A stretch of DNA of 64,000 nt, taken from contig NZ_JACHGB010000001.1 in assembly GCF_014202215.1 (NCBI RefSeq), forward strand, positions 124,001 to 188,000, given 5' to 3'. The stretch's first letter is position 1. Each line of letters starts with the position of its first letter. This DNA is from Quisquiliibacterium transsilvanicum. Lineage in GTDB: Bacteria > Pseudomonadota > Gammaproteobacteria > Burkholderiales > Burkholderiaceae_E. The notes beneath the pieces are model-generated. The model saw only the letters and a list, made by a program, of their open reading frames with translations. It searched no databases and was not told the origin of the DNA. Both the position numbers and the translations under genes were made by a program. Below, piece by piece: positions 9,802-18,367 of this stretch.

Positions 9802-12129
9802 TCAGGCGCCGCTCAGCGCGCGCCAGACCTTCTCGGGCGTAAGCGGCATCTGCATCGCATAGGCCCGCTCGCCGGCGCCGGCGCGGGCCACCGCGTCGAT
9901 CACCGCGTTGACCACCGCCGGCGTGGCGCCGATGGTGCCCAGCTCGCCCACGCCCTTGACGCCCAGCGGGTTGGTCAGGCAGGGCGTGGACTGGTCGAGT
10001 TCGGTGCGGAAGCCCTTGACCATGTCGGCGCGCGGCATCGCGTAATCGAGGAAGCTCGCGTTCAGCGGCTGGCCGCTCTCACGGTCGTAGACCAGGTGCT
10101 CGCAGAGCGCCTGGCCCAGGCCCTGGACCGCGCCGCCGTCGAGCTGGCCGCGCACGATCATCGGGTTGACCACGCGACCCACGTCGTTGACTGACGCGTA
10201 GGACGCGACCTCGACGACGCCGGTGTCGGGGTCGATCTCGACTTCGCAGACGTGGCAGCCGTTGGGCCAGCTGGGGCCTTCGACGCTGCTGGTCGAGTCG
10301 ATGAAGACCTGCCGGTCGGGCTGGCGTTTCGCGAGCTCGAACAGCTCGATCGAGCGGTCGGTGCCGGCGATGCGGAACACGCCTGCCTCGTATTCGATGT
10401 CGCCGGGCGCGGCTTCGAGCGCGTCCGCGGCCAGGTCGGTCGCCTTGTCGACGGTCTTGCGCGAGGCCACCTGCACCGCCGAGCCGCCGGTGAACAGCGA
10501 GCGCGAACCGGCGCTGCCGAAGCCGGTGCCGCGGTCGGTGTCGCCCTGGACGATGCGGATCCTGTCGATGGAAACTCCGAAGACGTCGACTGCCAGCTGG
10601 GCGTAGCTGGTGGCGATGCCCTGGCCCATCGCCTGGGTGGCGGAGAAGATCTCGATGTAGCCGTCGCCCGAGACCTGGACGGTGACCCGCTCCTCGAATG
10701 CGTTGCCGCCGGTCCATTCGAGGAAGGTGGCCAGGCCCAGCCCGCGCAGCCGGCCGCGGGCGCGCGACTGCGCTTCGCGGGCGGCGAAGCCCGTCCATTC
10801 GGCCAGCGCCAGGCCCTGGTCCATCACCGACTCGAAGCTGCCGCTGTCGTAGGTCTGGCCCATCGCGTTCTTGTAGGGCATCTGCGCGGGCCGGATCATG
10901 TTGCGCCGGCGGATCTCGGTGCGGTCGATGCCGGTCTTGGCGGCGGCCGCGTCCATCAGCCGCTCGACGATGTAGATGTTCTCGGGCCGGCCGGCGCCGC
11001 GGTAGGCGCCGGTGGGCGCGCAGTTGGTGAGCACCGCGCGCAGGTCGAAGTCGATCACCGGGATGTCGTAGATGCTGGTGGCCACCCAGGGGCCGATCAG
11101 CAGCTGGATCGCCACGCCGGTGGCGGTGGCGTAGGCGCCGACGTTGGCCAGCGACTTCACGCGCATCGCCAGCACGCGGCCGTTGGCATCGAGCGCAAGC
11201 TCGGCGGTGCTGAGCACGTCGCGGCCATGGACCGCCGCGAGGAAATCGTCGCTGCGCTCGGCGATCCACTTGACCGGTCGCTGCAGCGAGCGCGCGGCCC
11301 AGGCGACCACCGCATCCTCGGGGTAGACGCCGGTCTTCATGCCGAAGCCGCCGCCGACGTCGCCGACGGTGACGCGGATCCTCTCCTTCGGGATGCCGAG
11401 CACATCGTCGGCCAGCGTGTTGCGCACCGCGGTGGGCATCTGGCTGCTCAGGCGGATGTCGATCCGCTCGGTGGCCGGGTCGAAGCTCGCCAGCACGCCG
11501 CGGGTCTCCATCGGGGAGGGGGCGAGCCGCTGGTTCTCGAGCTCGAGCGACACCCGGTGCGCGGCGGAAGCGAAGGCGGCTTCGGCCTTGGCCGCGTCGC
11601 CATGGCGCATGCCGGCGGCGAAGTTGTCCGGGATCTCGGGCCAGATCAGAGGAGCGCCCTCTGCGGTGGCGTCGCGCAGGTCGACCACGGCCGGCAGGTC
11701 CTCGTAATCGACGAACACCGCGTCGCGCGCGTCGCGGGCCTGGTCGCGCGTCTCGGCCACGATTGCCGCGACCGCCTCGCCGGCGAAGCGCGCGATCTCG
11801 TGCGCGAGCACGTGGCGCGGCGGCGAGGCGCCCGGCGAGCCGTCGGGACGCGGGAAGCCGGCCGACACCGGCAGCGGGCGCACACCGGCGGCGACCAGGT
11901 CGGCGCCGGTGATCACGGCGAGCACGCCCGGCATCGCGAGCGCTGCGGAGACGTCGATCGAGGCGATCCTGGCGTGCGCGTAGGGAGAACGCAGGAAGAT
12001 GAGGTGGGTCTGGCCGTCGAGGCTCACGTCGTCGGCGAAGCGGCCTGCGCCGCTGACGAGCGCGGGATCTTCGATGCGGCGGACGGCATGGCCGCTGCCG
12101 AAGCGGCCGTAGTTGGCGTCTTTGCTCAC
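9802..12129 (-). CDS. Second molybdopterin-binding hydroxylase large subunit (form II type)
   Basis: The 775-residue protein is again of the xanthine dehydrogenase/CoxL family, with GGGFGMK near 259-265, AYRGAGR at 375-381 and the catalytic Glu near 729 in GVGELGTIG. It is clearly divergent from the large subunit at 2649-5015, so it is not a recent duplicate. GTG at 12129 is preceded by a good GGAGA ribosome site 19 bases after the small-subunit stop. Only the small subunit accompanies it; no FAD subunit gene is adjacent. Its stop lies 1 base from that of the regulator gene. Substrate unknown. Confidence 0.9.
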   Translation of the reverse strand: MSKDANYGRFGSGHAVRRIEDPALVSGAGRFADDVSLDGQTHLIFLRSPYAHARIASIDVSAALAMPGVLAVITGADLVAAGVRPLPVSAGFPRPDGSPGASPPRHVLAHEIARFAGEAVAAIVAETRDQARDARDAVFVDYEDLPAVVDLRDATAEGAPLIWPEIPDNFAAGMRHGDAAKAEAAFASAAHRVSLELENQRLAPSPMETRGVLASFDPATERIDIRLSSQMPTAVRNTLADDVLGIPKERIRVTVGDVGGGFGMKTGVYPEDAVVAWAARSLQRPVKWIAERSDDFLAAVHGRDVLSTAELALDANGRVLAMRVKSLANVGAYATATGVAIQLLIGPWVATSIYDIPVIDFDLRAVLTNCAPTGAYRGAGRPENIYIVERLMDAAAAKTGIDRTEIRRRNMIRPAQMPYKNAMGQTYDSGSFESVMDQGLALAEWTGFAAREAQSRARGRLRGLGLATFLEWTGGNAFEERVTVQVSGDGYIEIFSATQAMGQGIATSYAQLAVDVFGVSIDRIRIVQGDTDRGTGFGSAGSRSLFTGGSAVQVASRKTVDKATDLAADALEAAPGDIEYEAGVFRIAGTDRSIELFELAKRQPDRQVFIDSTSSVEGPSWPNGCHVCEVEIDPDTGVVEVASYASVNDVGRVVNPMIVRGQLDGGAVQGLGQALCEHLVYDRESGQPLNASFLDYAMPRADMVKGFRTELDQSTPCLTNPLGVKGVGELGTIGATPAVVNAVIDAVARAGAGERAYAMQMPLTPEKVWRALSGA

Positions 12130-12148
12130 GCGATGTCTCCGGGCGGGG

Positions 12149-12637
12149 TCAGCGGGGGCGGGCGACGGACTTGCCGGCCATCGTGGCCGACGCCTGGCGC
12201 ACCGCCTCGACGATGTTGGTGTAGCCGGTGCAGCGGCACAGGTTGCCGTCGAGGGCTTCGCGGATCGTGTCGTCGTCCGGCTCGGGCGTCTCGGCGAGCA
12301 GCGCCGCGGTGGTCATGATCATTCCGGGCGTGCAGAACCCGCATTGCAGGCCGTGGCAGTCGACGAAGGCCTGCTGGATCGGATGCAGCGCCTGCATGCT
12401 GCCCAGGCCCTCGATCGTGGTGACCGAGCAGCCTTCGGCCTGCACCGCAAGCATGGTGCAGCTCTTGACGGCGCGGCCGTCGACCAGGACGGTGCAGCAG
12501 CCGCACTGGCTGGTGTCGCAGCCCTGGTGGGTTCCGGTGAGTCCCAGGCCGTCGCGCAGGACCTCGACGAGCAGCTGGCGGTTCTCGACATCGCGGGTGA
12601 CGGCCTGGCCGTTCACTGTCATCTTGACTGTGGTCAT
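12149..12637 (-). CDS. Second [2Fe-2S] small subunit of molybdenum hydroxylase
   Basis: The 162-residue product carries Cys40, Cys45, Cys48 and Cys60 for the N-terminal cluster and Cys99, Cys102, Cys134 and Cys136 for the C-terminal one. An additional Cys47 sits beside the third ligand (CGCC). It is first in a two-gene leftward unit with the large subunit 19 bases downstream. The ATG at 12637 begins the ferredoxin fold directly ([10 protein letters not shown]); longer reading upstream to 12811 would add 58 residues that look like non-coding sequence. It probably delivers electrons to a shared or unusual partner because no FAD subunit is encoded alongside. Confidence 0.9.
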   Translation of the reverse strand: MTTVKMTVNGQAVTRDVENRQLLVEVLRDGLGLTGTHQGCDTSQCGCCTVLVDGRAVKSCTMLAVQAEGCSVTTIEGLGSMQALHPIQQAFVDCHGLQCGFCTPGMIMTTAALLAETPEPDDDTIREALDGNLCRCTGYTNIVEAVRQASATMAGKSVARPR

Positions 12638-12832
12638 GGCGGATCGCTGGAACGAAGGGTGGACGATGTTAACCCGGAAGGAGCGGGCGCCCGCATGCCC
12701 GCGGGGCGCCCCGTGGAATGCGCCCCGCCTCGGTTCCGTCGCAATCGCACGGCAGAATGGCGGCTTGCGGCGGGCGCCGGCGACCAGGGCCAACGCCGGC
12801 GGGCCCGGCAATCATCGAGGACGATCGAAGGC

Positions 12833-13933
12833 ATGACATATCAGGCGAGGCGGATCGGGGTGCTGACCGGCGGGGGCGACTGCCCCGGGCTCAACGGGGT
12901 GATCCGCGCGGTGACCAAGACCGCACAGAACGACTACGGCGCGACCGTCATCGGCATCGAGGACGGCTTCGAGGGCCTGGTGGAGGGCCGGATGCGCGAG
13001 CTCACCCACCAGGAGGTGTCGGGAATCCTCGGTCACGGCGGCACCATCCTCGGTTCGTCCAACAAGGGCGATCCCTGGCACTACCCTGTCGAGGTGTCCG
13101 AGGGGCGCATCGAAGTGCAGGATCTCTCCTACCGCGCGCTGCGCAACGTCGAGCGCTGGGGGCTGGACGCGCTGGTGGCGATCGGCGGCGACGGCACGAT
13201 GCACATCGCCAGCCGGATGATGGACGCCGGGGTCAACATGGTCGGGGTGCCCAAGACGATCGACAACGACGTGCCCGGCACCGACGTCACCTTCGGTTTC
13301 GACACCGCGGTCACGGTGGTCTGCGAGGCGATCGACCGGCTTGCCACCACCGCCTCCTCGCACCACCGCGTGATGGTCGTCGAGGTAATGGGGCGCTACG
13401 CCGGCTGGATCGCGCTGATGGGCGGCGTGGCCGGCGGCGCCGACGTGATCCTGCTGCCGGAGATTCCGTTCTCCTGGGAGCCGGTGTTCGGCAAGGTGCA
13501 CGAGCGGCAGAGCCTGCACAAGCGCTTCACGATCGTCTGCGTGGCCGAGGGCGCGCGCCTCCCCGATGGCGACGAGGTGGTCGCCGAGATGGACAAGAAG
13601 CGCACCGACCCCAAGCGGCTGGGCGGGATCGGCGCGATGGTGGCGCGCGCGATCGAGGAGGGCACCGGGCACGAGACCCGGGCCACGGTGCTGGGACACC
13701 TGCAGCGCGGCGGCGCGCCTACGGTGGCCGACCGGGTGCTCGCCACCGGCTTCGGCGCGGCCGCTGCGCACTGCGCGGCACGCGGCGAGTTCGGCGTGAT
13801 GGTGGCTTCCCGCAACGGGATCATCCTGCCGGTGCCGATCGCGGAGGCCGTCGCCGGCCAGCGCCGCGTGCCGCCGGACCACCACCTGGTCGCAGCCGCG
13901 CGCTCGGTGGGCACCTGCTTCGGGGACCGTTAG
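12833..13933 (+). CDS. pfkA: 6-phosphofructokinase
   Basis: The 366-residue protein is a PFK-A family enzyme that phosphorylates fructose 6-phosphate. The nucleotide loop GGDGT is at residues 118-122 and the catalytic motif PKTIDND at 140-146; [10 protein letters not shown] and the C-terminal HLQRGG binding segments are also present. The residue equal to E. coli Gly104 is Gly121, typical of ATP use, while the Gly124 position is Lys141, as in PPi enzymes and in the Gly/Lys ATP-using group known from actinobacteria. ATP use is therefore favoured but not certain. The ATG at 12833 fits the conserved start [14 protein letters not shown]; sequence upstream is intergenic. Confidence 0.93.
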   Translation: MTYQARRIGVLTGGGDCPGLNGVIRAVTKTAQNDYGATVIGIEDGFEGLVEGRMRELTHQEVSGILGHGGTILGSSNKGDPWHYPVEVSEGRIEVQDLSYRALRNVERWGLDALVAIGGDGTMHIASRMMDAGVNMVGVPKTIDNDVPGTDVTFGFDTAVTVVCEAIDRLATTASSHHRVMVVEVMGRYAGWIALMGGVAGGADVILLPEIPFSWEPVFGKVHERQSLHKRFTIVCVAEGARLPDGDEVVAEMDKKRTDPKRLGGIGAMVARAIEEGTGHETRATVLGHLQRGGAPTVADRVLATGFGAAAAHCAARGEFGVMVASRNGIILPVPIAEAVAGQRRVPPDHHLVAAARSVGTCFGDR

Positions 13934-13992
13934 GGCCGCGGATCGCGTATCGTCCCGGTGTTGGCGGCGCCTCGCCGCCCTTCGAATGAGGA

Positions 13993-15210
13993 ATGCACTT
14001 GGCAGCGAACCGGGACGACACGCAGAACATGGCCGTGTTCTGCGACTTCGAGAACGTGGCCCTCGGCGTCAAGGACGCCCGCTACAGCCAGTTCGACATC
14101 AGCAAGGTGCTCGAACGCCTGCTGCTCAAGGGCAGCATCGTGGTGAAGAAGGCCTATTGCGACTGGGAGCGCTACCGCGAGTTCAAGGCAGCGATGCACC
14201 AGGCATCCTTCGAACTGATCGAGATCCCGCACCTGCGGATGTCCGGCAAGAACTCCGCTGACATCCGCATGGTCGTGGACGCGCTGGACCTCTGCTACAC
14301 GAAGTCGCACGTCGACACCTTCGTGATCATCAGCGGCGACTCCGACTTCTCGCCGCTGGTCAGCAAGCTGAGGGAGAACGCGAAGACCGTGATCGGGGTG
14401 GGCGTGAAGAACTCCACCTCGGACCTGCTGATCGCCAACTGCGACGAGTTCATCTACTACGACGACCTGGTGCGCGGCCAGCCGTCCGCCAGCCGCACGC
14501 GTGCGGCCGCCCGAGGCGCAGCGGTGCGGGCCCGTCCCGAGGCAGCGAAGGCCGTGGCCGGCAAGCCGGAAGCGGCCAGGGGCGATGCTCAGAAGGGTGA
14601 TGCTGCCAAGGGCGATTCCGTCAAGGGCGATGCCGTGAAGGCCGACGCCCCCCGGCGTCGCGGCGCCAAGGGCACAGCCAGCAAGGCATCAGCGCGCAAC
14701 GGAGCCGCAGCCGATCAGCCCGAGATCGAGAACGAACCCGAGGCCGCCGCCACGGTGCCGGCCTGGTATCCGACCATCGTGGAGGAGTCGCCAGACGCCG
14801 AAGCGCAGGGCGCCGAGGGCATGGCGGCCGGTGCCGAGTCCGGTACCGCATCCGGGACCGCATCCGGGACCGCATCCGGGACCGAGCCCGGGATCGAGCC
14901 CGGGACCGAGTCCGGGACCGAGTCCGAGCCCGGCGCATCGCATGAGTCCTCGCCCGAAGAGCGCGCGCAGCAGGCGCTCGACCTGGTGGTCGACACCATC
15001 GAGGCGCTCGCCGAGGAACGCGGCGAGGACGAGAAGATCTGGGGATCGATGGTCAAGCAGACCCTCAAGCGCAGGCGGCCCGGCTTCAACGAGACCTACT
15101 ACGGCTACCGCTCCTTCAACCGTCTGCTCGAGGAGGCGCGCGAGCGCGGGCTGATCGAGCTGGAGCGCGACGAGAAGTCCGGCGGCTACACGGTGCGAAG
15201 CCTCGCCTGA
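13993..15210 (+). CDS. NYN-domain putative RNase with C-terminal OST-HTH (LOTUS) domain
   Basis: The 405-residue protein has an N-terminal NYN (PIN-like) nuclease domain, residues 12-160, with acidic residues at Asp18 (CDFENV) and in SGDSDFSPL (Asp116, Asp118), and C-terminal OST-HTH/LOTUS sequence from about 320 to 402. These domains are known to cleave and bind RNA respectively; the target is unknown. Between them is a 150-residue disordered linker with two internal tandem repeats, GDxxK pentapeptides and SGTA/SGTE tetrapeptides. ATG 13993 is used, but TTG at 13999 sits better behind the GAGG at 13987. It follows pfkA by 59 bases. Confidence 0.88.
   Translation: MHLAANRDDTQNMAVFCDFENVALGVKDARYSQFDISKVLERLLLKGSIVVKKAYCDWERYREFKAAMHQASFELIEIPHLRMSGKNSADIRMVVDALDLCYTKSHVDTFVIISGDSDFSPLVSKLRENAKTVIGVGVKNSTSDLLIANCDEFIYYDDLVRGQPSASRTRAAARGAAVRARPEAAKAVAGKPEAARGDAQKGDAAKGDSVKGDAVKADAPRRRGAKGTASKASARNGAAADQPEIENEPEAAATVPAWYPTIVEESPDAEAQGAEGMAAGAESGTASGTASGTASGTEPGIEPGTESGTESEPGASHESSPEERAQQALDLVVDTIEALAEERGEDEKIWGSMVKQTLKRRRPGFNETYYGYRSFNRLLEEARERGLIELERDEKSGGYTVRSLA
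14581..14640 (+). repeat. Four 15-bp in-frame repeats in the NYN-protein linker
   Basis: Four adjacent 15-base units encode GDAQK, GDAAK, GDSVK and GDAVK. The units differ mainly in the third to fifth codons and look like a decayed minisatellite. They add a basic, flexible stretch to the linker. Confidence 0.85.
14839..14922 (+). repeat. Seven 12-bp in-frame repeats in the NYN-protein linker
   Basis: Seven tandem 12-base units of the form tccgggaccgca or tccgggaccgag encode SGTA, SGTA, SGTA, SGTE, PGIE, PGTE and SGTE. Several neighbouring copies are identical, indicating recent expansion, and the unit length keeps the frame, so length change would not break the protein. Confidence 0.9.
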
Positions 15211-15287
15211 ACGGGCCGCGGCGCAGGCCGCGGCAATTCGAGACAGGGAGGCGCAGCCGGCAGGAGGCGCCCCGGGCCGTTGCCGGC

Positions 15288-15308
15288 GAGTGCGTTAGCA
15301 TCGCACTC
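15288..15308. promoter_or_regulatory. Perfect 7-bp palindrome upstream of the acyl-CoA dehydrogenase pair
   Basis: GAGTGCG (15288-15294) and CGCACTC (15302-15308) are perfect inverted arms separated by TTAGCAT. The site ends 26 bases before the start codon at 15335 and covers the most AT-rich hexamer of the gap, so it could be an operator over the -10 region. The regulator is not identifiable; TetR-type repressors commonly bind such sites near acyl-CoA genes. Confidence 0.5.
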
Positions 15309-15334
15309 CTGTCCACTGCAAGAAGCTTCCAGCC

Positions 15335-16486
15335 ATGCTGCCTGCACTCGAGATCGAGCGCATCCCCGACGAGGACGAGGCGCTGCGGCCCGCCATCCGG
15401 GCCTTCCTCGACGCGGAACTGCCCGGGACGTCCGCCGCCCAGCGCTCGCGTTCCTGGATGGGATACGACGAGGAATTCAGCCGCAAGCTCGCCCGCGCGG
15501 GCTTTGTCGGGATGATGCTGCCGCGCGAATACGGCGGCGCAGCGCGCTCGCCCTTCGCGCGCTTCGTGGTCGTGGAGGAACTGCTCGCACGCGGCGCTCC
15601 TGTCGCGGCGCACTGGATCGCCGACCGCCAGAGCGGTCCACTGATCAACCGCTTCGGCACCGAGTCCCAGCGCCAGTTCTACCTGCCGCGGATCTGCCGT
15701 GGCGAGGCCTTCTTCTGCATCGGCATGAGCGAGCCCGACTCCGGCTCCGACCTGGCCAGCGTGCGCACGCGCGCGGTGCCCGTGGACGGCGGCTGGAAGC
15801 TGAACGGCAGCAAGATATGGACGACCATCGCCCACCATGCGCATTACATGATCGCGCTGGTGCGCACCTCGGGCACGCCGGAGGACCGGCAGAAGGGGCT
15901 GTCGCAGCTGGTCATCGACCTGAAGGCGCCCGGTGTGAAGGTGCGGCCGATCTGCGACCTGGCCGGCGACGAGCACTTCAACGAGGTGCACTTCGAGGAC
16001 GTGATGCTGCCGGCCGACGCGCTTGTGGGCGCTGAGGGTGCCGGCTGGGCCCAGGTAAACGCCGAGCTCGCGTTCGAGCGCAGCGGTCCCGAGCGGCTGC
16101 AGTCGAGCATCGTGCTGTTCGACGAGCTGATCGCATGGCAGCGCGCTCGCGGCGCGATCGACGCCGTGGCGGCGGCCGAGATCGGCGCCATCCAGGCGCG
16201 CCTGGTGGCATTGCGGGCGATGTGCCTGGCGGTCAACGGCAAGGTTGCGCGTGGCGAGCAGCCGCTGCTCGAAGCGGCAGTGGTGAAGGACCTGGGGACC
16301 GAAGTGGAACAGGCGATCGGCACGATTGCCGCGCGCCTGTGCGGCGCCGATCCGACCGATCCGCCGCCCGCATCGCTGATGGCGGCGCTGGCCTACGTGC
16401 TGCAACTGGCGCCCACCTTCTCGCTGCGCGGCGGCACTCGTGAAATTCTGCGCGGGATGATCGCCCGCGGGCTGGGGCTGCGATGA
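15335..16486 (+). CDS. Acyl-CoA dehydrogenase, first of an overlapping pair
   Basis: The 383-residue protein has the acyl-CoA dehydrogenase fold: N-terminal helical domain, FAD/substrate segment MSEPDSGSD at 131-139, beta domain with GSKIWTT, and C-terminal helices ending TREILRGMIARGLGLR. It oxidises an acyl-CoA to the 2,3-enoyl-CoA using FAD and electron-transferring flavoprotein. Its last four bases overlap the start of a second dehydrogenase gene. Such adjacent pairs are known to form heteromeric enzymes (for example FadE28-FadE29 in sterol side-chain degradation). The actual acyl substrate is unknown. Confidence 0.9.
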   Translation: MLPALEIERIPDEDEALRPAIRAFLDAELPGTSAAQRSRSWMGYDEEFSRKLARAGFVGMMLPREYGGAARSPFARFVVVEELLARGAPVAAHWIADRQSGPLINRFGTESQRQFYLPRICRGEAFFCIGMSEPDSGSDLASVRTRAVPVDGGWKLNGSKIWTTIAHHAHYMIALVRTSGTPEDRQKGLSQLVIDLKAPGVKVRPICDLAGDEHFNEVHFEDVMLPADALVGAEGAGWAQVNAELAFERSGPERLQSSIVLFDELIAWQRARGAIDAVAAAEIGAIQARLVALRAMCLAVNGKVARGEQPLLEAAVVKDLGTEVEQAIGTIAARLCGADPTDPPPASLMAALAYVLQLAPTFSLRGGTREILRGMIARGLGLR

Positions 16487-17586
16487 ACCAACTGAACTCT
16501 CGACCGGACGACGAAACCCGGGACATGCTCGCCGGCTCGGCCGAGCGCCTCCTGACCGATCTCTGCACGCCTGCGCTGCTGCGCGCGGTCGACGCCGGCA
16601 GCGATCCAGAGCATCGGCGGCAGGCGTCGGCCGCGGGCCTGGGCGCCGCCGCACCGCTGTGGAACGCGATCGTCGACGCGGGCCTGCACCTTGCCACTGC
16701 GCCGGAAGCGGCCGGCGGGACGGAGCTGGGCTGGCGCGACGTGGAGCCGCTGGTGCGGCTGGCAGGACGCTTCGGCGCGCCGGTGCCGCTGGCGGAGATG
16801 CTTGCCGCGCATGCGCTTGCACGACTGGCGGGCGTGGAGTTGCCGGAGGGCATCGCCACGCTGGGCGTGGTGCAGGGCAAGGGCACGGCGTCGGGGGCGA
16901 TCGTTGCCAACGGAGTTGCGTTCGCCGGCGCCGCCCGGACGGTGCTGGTTTCGGTGCCCGTTGGGGCCTCCGGAGCCCACAGGCTTCTCGTGCTCGAGCG
17001 CACTGCCGCTGCGGTGGAGCAGGGTCTGAACGTCGCCGGGGAGGAGCGTTCGCGACTGAGCTGGGAGCGCCCGGAGCCGCTGGCGTCCGGCCTGTTGCCC
17101 GAGGGCGTCACGGTGCTGCTGGCCGGAGCCGCGATCCGCGCGGCTCAACTCGCTGGCGCCTGCGAGCAGGTACTGCTGATGTCGACCCGCTACGCCAACG
17201 ACCGCATCCAGTTCGGCCGTCCGATCGGGAAGTTCCAGGCGATCCAGCAGCAGCTGGCGTTTGCGGGTTCGTGGACCGGGCTGGCGGCGATCGCTTCGCA
17301 GCTTGCGCTAGCAGACCGATCGGTGAGCCTGGACGCGACCAGGGTGGCCAGCGCCAAGCATGTTGCGGCCAGCGCGGCAGAGTTGTGCGCAGGCATCGCC
17401 CATGCGGTGCACGGCGCGATCGGCGTCACCTCGGAATACGACCTGCAGCTGCATTCGCGTCGTCTTTACAGCTGGGCAGGCGAGCACGGCTCGGCGCTCT
17501 ACTGGAGCCGCGTGCTGGGCGAGGCGACGCTTGCTGGCGACGCTGAGCGCAGCTGGGACGGGATCGTCGCCGCCACCACGGTCTAG
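16483..17586 (+). CDS. Acyl-CoA dehydrogenase, second of an overlapping pair
   Basis: The 367-residue protein is a divergent acyl-CoA dehydrogenase. Its N-terminal half is poorly conserved and lacks the usual SEPxxGSD segment, while the C-terminal half keeps YANDRIQFGRPIGKFQAIQ and a HGAIGVTSEYDLQLHSRR segment with Glu318 at the usual catalytic-base position. The gene starts with the ATGA overlap on the preceding dehydrogenase, which implies translational coupling and equal output. The most economical reading is one heteromeric enzyme, with FAD contacts split between the two chains. It converges on the response-regulator gene at 17611. Confidence 0.85.
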   Translation: MNQLNSRPDDETRDMLAGSAERLLTDLCTPALLRAVDAGSDPEHRRQASAAGLGAAAPLWNAIVDAGLHLATAPEAAGGTELGWRDVEPLVRLAGRFGAPVPLAEMLAAHALARLAGVELPEGIATLGVVQGKGTASGAIVANGVAFAGAARTVLVSVPVGASGAHRLLVLERTAAAVEQGLNVAGEERSRLSWERPEPLASGLLPEGVTVLLAGAAIRAAQLAGACEQVLLMSTRYANDRIQFGRPIGKFQAIQQQLAFAGSWTGLAAIASQLALADRSVSLDATRVASAKHVAASAAELCAGIAHAVHGAIGVTSEYDLQLHSRRLYSWAGEHGSALYWSRVLGEATLAGDAERSWDGIVAATTV

Positions 17587-17610
17587 GGCCGGGCGGCGGC
17601 GCGGCCCGCG

Positions 17611-18276
17611 TCAGTCGGAGAACTGCAGGCCGATTCGGCTTGCGGCGATGACCGCCTGGGTGCGGTTGCTCACGCCCAGCGCGCGCAGCACCGCGCTCAC
17701 GTGGACCTTGACCGTGCCTTCAGCAAGGGCGAGCTGCCGGCAGATCAGCTTGTTGGGCAGCCCGCGCAGGATGAGGCGCAGCACGTCGACCTGACGCTCG
17801 GTGAGGCCCAGCCGGCGGGGATCGGCGCTGCGCATTGCCGCGTTGTGGTCGCCACGCAGGCGCAGCGGCTGCTCGCCGGCGAGGATCTGGGGCGGAACGT
17901 AGGCGCAGCCCGATGCCACCAGCCGCAGCGCGCTGCGCATCTCCGGGTCCGGCAGGATCTTGGGGATGTAGCCGGCGGCGCCGAGGTCCAGGCAGCGCAC
18001 GATCATCGGGGCATCGGATTCGGCCGAGACGACCACGACGCGCGAATCGGGGTGCTGGCGGCGCAGCGACACCAGGCCTTCCACCCCCGCGGTGTCCGGC
18101 AGGCGGAGATCGAGCAGGATGAGATCGACCTTCTGCTCGCCGCGCAGCAGCCGAAGCGCGTCGTCGAGGCGGCTGGCCGACAGCACCTGGCAGCCGGGAT
18201 CGAACTCGGCGAGATCCTGCGCGATGGCGCGGTGGATGATGGGATGGTCGTCGACGATCAGGAACTTCCTGGGCAT
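17611..18276 (-). CDS. Orphan NarL/LuxR-family response regulator
   Basis: The 221-residue protein has an N-terminal receiver domain with Asp9, Asp10 and phospho-acceptor Asp56 in LILLDLRLPD, and a C-terminal LuxR-type helix-turn-helix (LTERQVDVLRLILRGLPNK then AEGTVKVHVSAVLRALG). It is thus a phosphorylation-controlled DNA-binding protein. ATG 18276 is chosen because GGGGAGA lies at normal distance upstream and the receiver fold begins at once; a longer frame to 18381 exists but adds no domain. No histidine kinase is nearby, so its partner is unknown. It is divergent from dusA. Confidence 0.9.
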   Translation of the reverse strand: MPRKFLIVDDHPIIHRAIAQDLAEFDPGCQVLSASRLDDALRLLRGEQKVDLILLDLRLPDTAGVEGLVSLRRQHPDSRVVVVSAESDAPMIVRCLDLGAAGYIPKILPDPEMRSALRLVASGCAYVPPQILAGEQPLRLRGDHNAAMRSADPRRLGLTERQVDVLRLILRGLPNKLICRQLALAEGTVKVHVSAVLRALGVSNRTQAVIAASRIGLQFSD

Positions 18277-18367
18277 GAGTGTTTCTCCCCGAGTGGTCCG
18301 GCCATGCCGGTGATTGTGTTTGTCCATGAAAATTATTCCCGCCCACCAACGAAGTAAAGTCTGCCGA

